From Deltaproteobacteria bacterium (GTDB lineage: Bacteria > Desulfobacterota > Desulfobacteria > Desulfobacterales > C00003060): a DNA stretch of 18,807 nt. Each line of letters opens with the position of its first letter. The first letter of the stretch is position 1. The notes under the pieces are model-generated. The model was given only the letters and a program-made list of their open reading frames with translations, was not told the DNA's origin and searched no databases. Of the stretch, positions 14,781 to 18,807 are shown piece by piece. Both the position numbers and the translations under genes were made by a program. The stretch covers positions 1-18,807 of the forward strand of contig JAFDFO010000013.1 in NCBI GenBank assembly GCA_019309815.1, in the 5' to 3' direction.

Positions 14781-15764
14781 TCAAGGTGCCCACAGATACA
14801 TAAACTGTACGCCGGCTGAGGTTGCCAGGCCCTCGCCATTGATTGCGATCAGATTCAGGACCTGGGGGGCGGGGGAAGGGACCCCTGAATAGACCGACCC
14901 CTTGTAGGTTCCAGGACGATAGTAGATGATCACAGAAGCCTTCTCAATACCTGCGGACGCTTTTAGCCCTTCTACGGCCTGGTTCAAGTAGCCCACACCG
15001 TCGATCAAGCCCACGGCAATAGCCTGATCTGCAGTGTAGACCCGGCCATCGGCCAGCTCTTCGACTCGTTCGCGCGTGAGCGATTTCCGCCCATCCGCCA
15101 CCACGTCTACAAACCTTTCATGCATCGTGTCGATGATCGACTGGAGGATCTCCCGTTCCTCAGAAGTACTCGGTCGGAAAGGAGACCATAAGTCCTTCAT
15201 GTCTGCTGACTTGATGGTTTCCTCCTCTATCCCTATGCGAGACAGTAGGCCTTGAACGTTGAATTTCATCGCCATAACCCCGATGCTCCCGGTAACAGAA
15301 GTGGGGTGAGCAATGATTTCATCTGCAGCGGTAGCCACATAATACCCCCCCGAAGTCCCAACATCCATGAGACAGGCGACGACCCTCACGCCTGTCTTTT
15401 TCTTATACCGGACCACTTCATGATGAAGGATATCGCTTGCCGTCACAGTCCCACCGGGGGAATTGATTCGAAGAACAACCCCGAAAACAGCATCATCGGC
15501 CTCAGCCTTTTTCAACGCTTCCTTTACTTCGGCAACCATCGAAACGCGCTCACGGAGTCCCCATCCGGAGGTACGCTTTTTGTCAGAGATGATACCCGAG
15601 ATATCAAGGAGCAGTACTTTCTTCTTCCCCTCACCATCAACCACCTCCTCACGAAGTGGTTGGGCGGATGGAACAAGGGGCATCTTCACGAAAGCGCATC
15701 CGCACAAAAAAACGGTGGTCACACAGGATAGTACGAGCGTTTTTAAATACCTCGAGTCTAACAT
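14781..15764 (-). CDS. sppA: S49 signal peptide peptidase (SppA-type), predicted lipoprotein
   Basis: A 327-residue peptidase of the short (SppA36-like) class that degrades cleaved signal peptides in the membrane. The catalytic serine is S138 in GTSGGYYVATAADEI. The general-base lysine is K190 in TIKSADMKD by position relative to B. subtilis SppA (S147/K199). INSPGG (100-105) and VTGSIGV (157-163) are further family motifs. The N-terminus is a lipoprotein signal with lipobox L20-C21-G22-C23, so mature protein would be lipid-anchored at C23, unlike the transmembrane helix of most SppA proteins. GGAGAA about 8 nt before the ATG supports the start. It shares the minus strand with fxsA, but a repeat element separates them. 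Confidence 0.93.
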   Translation of the reverse strand: MLDSRYLKTLVLSCVTTVFLCGCAFVKMPLVPSAQPLREEVVDGEGKKKVLLLDISGIISDKKRTSGWGLRERVSMVAEVKEALKKAEADDAVFGVVLRINSPGGTVTASDILHHEVVRYKKKTGVRVVACLMDVGTSGGYYVATAADEIIAHPTSVTGSIGVMAMKFNVQGLLSRIGIEEETIKSADMKDLWSPFRPSTSEEREILQSIIDTMHERFVDVVADGRKSLTRERVEELADGRVYTADQAIAVGLIDGVGYLNQAVEGLKASAGIEKASVIIYYRPGTYKGSVYSGVPSPAPQVLNLIAINGEGLATSAGVQFMYLWAP

Positions 15765-16074
15765 GAGCAGTTCTCCGTTATTCGCTTATTTGAAGTGTAG
15801 TGTTGCGCACATGAATAACTTACATAATTTCCGAGATCGCCAGGGGCCCCAAAGGTGATATTATAAATCCGGATTGTGTTCAAGGCGAAGGCCGCAAATT
15901 CGTACTGTCCTCAAGGCGCAAGCCGCAATATCGAAGCACGTACTGTTCTCAAGGCGTGAGCCGCAAACAAATTCGTACTTCGAGTTTTACATCTTAGTGA
16001 CTCTCCGCGGAGATTATGTTTGCTTTAACTTTTGTAAATAATTTTTGGGACACGACACGGGAATGTGAGTTTCC
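15765..16074. other. sppA-fxsA gap, largely a repeat element
   Basis: This 310-bp gap has no gene. About two thirds is the composite element E2. The remainder next to sppA (15765-15857) shows no feature beyond the sppA ribosome binding site. Confidence 0.5.
15858..16058 (-). repeat. Composite dispersed element, copy E2 (inverted relative to E1)
   Basis: Read on the minus strand, it begins with the 87-bp end shared with E1 (plus 15972-16058, about 87% identical) and finishes with ccggatttataatat (plus 15858-15872). The interior holds three degenerate copies of the caaggcg...gccgc module at 15874-15900, 15903-15928 and 15941-15968, each with a small GGC-N4-GCC-type hairpin. Relative to the shared end, this module points the opposite way from its copy in E1. 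No ORF is present. Confidence 0.75.
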
Positions 16075-16488
16075 TCAGTGGATGATAATATCCGCCCGGT
16101 TTTCTGAGATCCATTGGTCCAGCCTTCTCCGTAGCCAGCGCTTCAGCCAGAATCTCGAGTTTGGTATCAAGATCGCCATACCTGCCAGATCGGTGATAAA
16201 CCCCGGGGTAAGAAGCACAATGCCGGCGATGAAGATCAGAACGGCATCCAACATTTCATCTGCCGGGAGCTCGCCCCGGTTCAGGCCTTCCCTGACCCTT
16301 GTCATCGTTCTTATTCCTTCATGTCTGGCAAGGGATGCCCCTAGCAGGGCGGTCACTATTACGACAATGACCGTGTTAAACGCCCCCAAATAGTACCCGA
16401 TCTTTATCAAGAGGTAGATTTCAAGAACGGGAATGAGTGCAAAGGCCAGAAAGAGCTTCAAGAGCATGTCTGTAACCCCATAACGCAT
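16075..16488 (-). CDS. FxsA family membrane protein
   Basis: A 137-residue inner-membrane protein. From M8 the sequence MLLKLFLAFALIPVLEIYLLIKIG is the characteristic FxsA start. It is followed by VIVVIVTALLGASLARHEG, then VLIFIAGIVLLTPGFITDLAG, which carries the conserved PGF(I/V)TD motif. The basic C-terminus (WLKRWLRRRLDQW) is probably cytoplasmic. FxsA overproduction suppresses F-plasmid exclusion of phage T7 in E. coli; its normal role is unknown. The true start may be the ATG at 16467 (M8), which has GGGG 8 nt upstream and fits the family better; the longer version has no visible ribosome binding site. Confidence 0.9.
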   Translation of the reverse strand: MRYGVTDMLLKLFLAFALIPVLEIYLLIKIGYYLGAFNTVIVVIVTALLGASLARHEGIRTMTRVREGLNRGELPADEMLDAVLIFIAGIVLLTPGFITDLAGMAILIPNSRFWLKRWLRRRLDQWISENRADIIIH

Positions 16489-16500
16489 ATTTTTGTGACT

Positions 16501-16830
16501 TGAGCAGCATATGCGTCGACCGTACTTATGTCAAGGTCAAGGGCTCCCCACACCCACCGCCAAGAATTCGAAGGACATTCAATTATGATCTAATTACAGC
16601 GAGTTACTTAAGACTGACCGGAGGAAATGTTGCACCTTGGTGGTGTGTATGCCACGCCTTTTTTCTCTTCGTATTCTTGGCCCTTCGGGGCCGCCGATTT
16701 TACCGGGTTTTCTTTGTTGGTGGGCGCTTGAAGTACCTTGGTACGCCGGCGCACCCACCGCCGCGAATCTCCGGCAAACTCGGGGGCCGGTGGATATGGG
16801 ATTCCTTTCTGGGTTGACGCCACATCGCTT
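16501..16830. other. Repeat-like structured intergenic region before malQ
   Basis: This region is GC-richer than other gaps and contains several palindromic features. They are CACC-TT-GGTG around 16634-16643, a perfect five-pair stem with a UUCG loop (GGCCC TTCG GGGCC, 16679-16692) and GTACC-TT-GGTAC at about 16733-16744. The 11-mer cacccaccgcc occurs at 16551-16561 and again at 16752-16762, each followed three bases later by gaat. Long frames are open on both strands. One plus-strand frame (105 codons from a TTG at 16500) repeats the peptide HPPPRI twice. I cannot tell whether it is a coding remnant, a non-autonomous element or a structured RNA. Confidence 0.4.
16679..16692 (+). other. Perfect UUCG-tetraloop hairpin
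   Basis: GGCCC, TTCG, GGGCC: five G-C pairs closed by C-G on a UUCG loop, one of the most stable RNA tetraloops. No T-run follows, so it is not a standard terminator. It lies within the repeat-like region before malQ. Confidence 0.6.
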
Positions 16831-16940
16831 AATTGATATTGTTAGTAAATCATTGAGGACAACCCAAAACACGCATCATCTTTGCCAACCTTGCTTCTTA
16901 CCTACAGACACACAGACTGGGTTCAGATTTCATTGCTACC

Positions 16941-18807
16941 GTGAAAGGTGGTTTGTCCAGACTGTCACACCAACAGATCATTAACGCATTGGCCGTATCT
17001 CTGGGCATTGAGCAAGAGTACACGGACAACTGGGGGATCCTCCAACGTACCTCCCTCGATACAAACCAAAATATCCTCAAGGCACTCGGCGTTGACGTTG
17101 ACACAGAGGCACGTGCAAATAAGGCATGGCATGTGCGGCAGGAAAATCAATGGTCTCAACTGACAGAACCCGCCATCGTGGCCACCTTTGCCGGCCTCCC
17201 GAACGAGCTGCTGTTTCAAATCCCCCGCACCCGGCAGGGGCCTTCCGAAGATCCGTCAACGCCGCATTTAGAGGCAGCCCTGGAAGTCACACACGAAAAC
17301 GGTAATGTCCAAAGCTTCAATTTTTCCCGCAAGGACTTGACATTGCGTGAGAGCAACGGCGTCGGGGAGAGGGTGTACGAACACTGGGGACTTCCATTCC
17401 CAAGACTCCAAGCTCTGGGCTATTACAAGTTTCATCTATCCGTAAGCAATGGAAACGAGCGATGGTCGCAGGTGATCTCGGTTGCCATATGCCCCCAGCA
17501 GGCTTACATGCCCCCTGCTTTGGAGGGCGAAAGCCGCGTGGCCGGTATTGGCATAAGCCTTTACGGAGTGCGATCTGAGAGAAATTGGGGCATAGGTGAC
17601 CTGGGAGATTTGAAGGAAATCCTGCGTTGGGCGGCTGACGATCTCCATGCGAGCTTGGTCGGTTTGAATCCTCTCCACGCCACCTTCAACCGCAGGCCAT
17701 TCAATACAAGTCCATATCTCCCAATGAGCCGATTCTACCGCAACTTCATCTACCTTGATGTGCCCGCCATGGAGGACTATCAAGATTCACCAGAGGCCCA
17801 AGACCTGGTCAACGCACCTGAGACGCGACGTCTGCTCGCCGAAGTCAGGGCATCGCACACGGTCGCCTACGAGAAGGTGGCGGCGTTGAAGCACAATGTG
17901 CTTGAGAAGGTCTTCAGGGGTTTTCTTGGAAAACACTGGAATGGGGGCAAAGCCAAGACCGACCGGCACAAGGACTTTGAGGACTATATGGAGAGGGAAG
18001 GGGCCTCATTGGACCACTTTGCCACATTCTGTGCCCTTGATTCAGCCCTCCGCTCGCAGGATCCGGAGATGTGGGTCTGGTCACAATGGCCACCGGAATA
18101 CCACCGGCCCGACACGGAAGCAGTGCGGCAGTTTCAAGAAATTCGTTGGGAAGAGGTCCTTTTCTACAAGTTTATCCAATGGCAGCTCGAGGAACAGCTC
18201 GCACACGTACAGGATTACGCGAAGGAACTTGGAATGTCTCTTGGGCTTTATCATGACCTGGCTCTCGGGGTTGACCGTTTCAGTGCTGACTTCTGGGCGT
18301 ATCAGGATTTTTTTGTCCCTGGACTACGCTTGGGAGCCCCGCCGGATGCCTTCTCCCAACACGGCCAAGATTGGGGCCTCCTCCTGCCCGACATGGAGAA
18401 GCTTAGGCAGACCGGGTATGACTTTTTTGTTAAAGAGATCCGGAAGAACTGCGCTTTCATCGGAGCGTTGCGGATTGACCACGTAATGAGGTTATTTCAC
18501 CTTTATTGTATTCCTGAAGGCGACCTGCCCAAGAACGGGGCCTATCTATCTCAACCCTTTCTGGATTTGCTCGGGATTATTGCCCTGGAAAGCGTTCGGA
18601 ATAAAGTCGTAATTATTGGTGAGGACCTGGGGACGGTGCCACCATACATACGAGATGCATTGGCTGAGGCAAATATGCTGTCATACAGGCTCCTCTATTT
18701 TGAGAAGGATGAACAACAGGATTTTATACTTCCACAGAACTACCCTGAACTGGCGCTTGTAACGATCACAACCCATGATCTGCCCACGCTAGCCGGATTT
18801 TGGACGC
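16941..18807 (+). CDS. malQ: 4-alpha-glucanotransferase (amylomaltase, GH77), 3' end cut by window
   Basis: 622 codons are present and the frame is still open at the window end. The enzyme moves alpha-1,4-glucan segments between maltooligosaccharides and belongs to glycogen/maltodextrin metabolism. It is the long E. coli-like form: an N-terminal region (about 1-200) precedes the GH77 barrel, which starts near GIGISLYGVRSERNWGIGDL. Catalytic residues by family alignment are nucleophile D513 in ALRIDHVMRL, acid/base E561 in IIGEDLGTVP and D613 in THDLPTLAGFW. No ATG is available: the frame opens after a stop at 16854, and GTG at 16941 gives a plausible N-terminus. TTG at 16953, with AAAGG 4 nt before it, is an alternative. 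E. coli MalQ is about 694 residues, so perhaps 60-90 codons are missing. Confidence 0.95.
   Translation, partial: MKGGLSRLSHQQIINALAVSLGIEQEYTDNWGILQRTSLDTNQNILKALGVDVDTEARANKAWHVRQENQWSQLTEPAIVATFAGLPNELLFQIPRTRQGPSEDPSTPHLEAALEVTHENGNVQSFNFSRKDLTLRESNGVGERVYEHWGLPFPRLQALGYYKFHLSVSNGNERWSQVISVAICPQQAYMPPALEGESRVAGIGISLYGVRSERNWGIGDLGDLKEILRWAADDLHASLVGLNPLHATFNRRPFNTSPYLPMSRFYRNFIYLDVPAMEDYQDSPEAQDLVNAPETRRLLAEVRASHTVAYEKVAALKHNVLEKVFRGFLGKHWNGGKAKTDRHKDFEDYMEREGASLDHFATFCALDSALRSQDPEMWVWSQWPPEYHRPDTEAVRQFQEIRWEEVLFYKFIQWQLEEQLAHVQDYAKELGMSLGLYHDLALGVDRFSADFWAYQDFFVPGLRLGAPPDAFSQHGQDWGLLLPDMEKLRQTGYDFFVKEIRKNCAFIGALRIDHVMRLFHLYCIPEGDLPKNGAYLSQPFLDLLGIIALESVRNKVVIIGEDLGTVPPYIRDALAEANMLSYRLLYFEKDEQQDFILPQNYPELALVTITTHDLPTLAGFWT

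Noticed and set aside
15874..15968. Three caaggcg...gccgc units resembling a CRISPR array
   Set aside because: Unit spacing is irregular (about 29 and 38 bp), units differ from each other, gaps between them are too short for spacers, and no cas gene is nearby. They are better explained as modules of the E2 element.
16500..16817. 105-codon plus-strand frame as a real gene
   Set aside because: It starts with TTG without a ribosome binding site, overlaps other long open frames on both strands, and matches no family I know. It is kept only as part of a repeat-like region.

Overview
The window looks like chromosomal DNA from a Desulfobacterota (former Deltaproteobacteria) bacterium. Two things suggest this. 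One is the gene order phoH, HD phosphohydrolase, ybeY, pdxJ, acpS, nnr, tsaE, lysC, which I associate with that group. The other is the orphan PAS hybrid histidine kinase, whose N-terminal coiled-coil style is typical there. This placement is inference; no rRNA or tRNA gene is present to confirm it.

Layout. 1-908: upstream DNA with no recognised feature, then a spermidine-synthase-like methyltransferase (+). 909-1524: a long gap with one weak 49-codon ORF. 1525-3117: a PAS-HisKA-HATPase-REC hybrid kinase (+). 3118-3659: an AT-rich convergent gap with an imperfect 70-bp direct repeat. 3660-13239: a nine-gene minus-strand cluster read as phoH, pgpH-like HD protein, ybeY, pdxJ, acpS, nnrD/E, tsaE, lysC and a ComEA-like protein. 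Several junctions are tightly coupled: acpS/nnr are 1 nt apart, nnr/tsaE overlap by 4 nt and pgpH/ybeY by 101 nt. 13240-13393: a divergent control region. 13394-14634: cvpA and mazG (+). 14781-16488: a lipoprotein SppA-type peptidase and an FxsA-family membrane protein (-). 16489-16940: a repeat-like, structured gap. 16941-end: an E. coli-type 4-alpha-glucanotransferase (malQ, +), cut by the window end.

The minus-strand cluster is housekeeping: RNA quality and rRNA maturation (YbeY, PhoH), cyclic-di-AMP turnover (PgpH-like), PLP (PdxJ), acyl carrier activation (AcpS), NAD(P)HX repair (NnrD/E), tRNA t6A (TsaE) and aspartate-family amino acids (LysC). I see no defence system, biosynthetic cluster or CRISPR array.

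The unusual content is intergenic. Gaps carry degenerate tandem arrays with a period of 7 bp (once 8 bp) and several unrelated unit sequences, often touching stop codons. A composite element occurs twice in opposite orientation (9102-9355 and 15858-16058), with an 87-bp end at about 87% identity and an internal module that is flipped between the copies. The gap before malQ holds a UUCG hairpin, palindromes and a repeated short motif. Coding oddities include a MazG with a degenerate, shortened second domain and a LysC with a well-placed candidate internal start.
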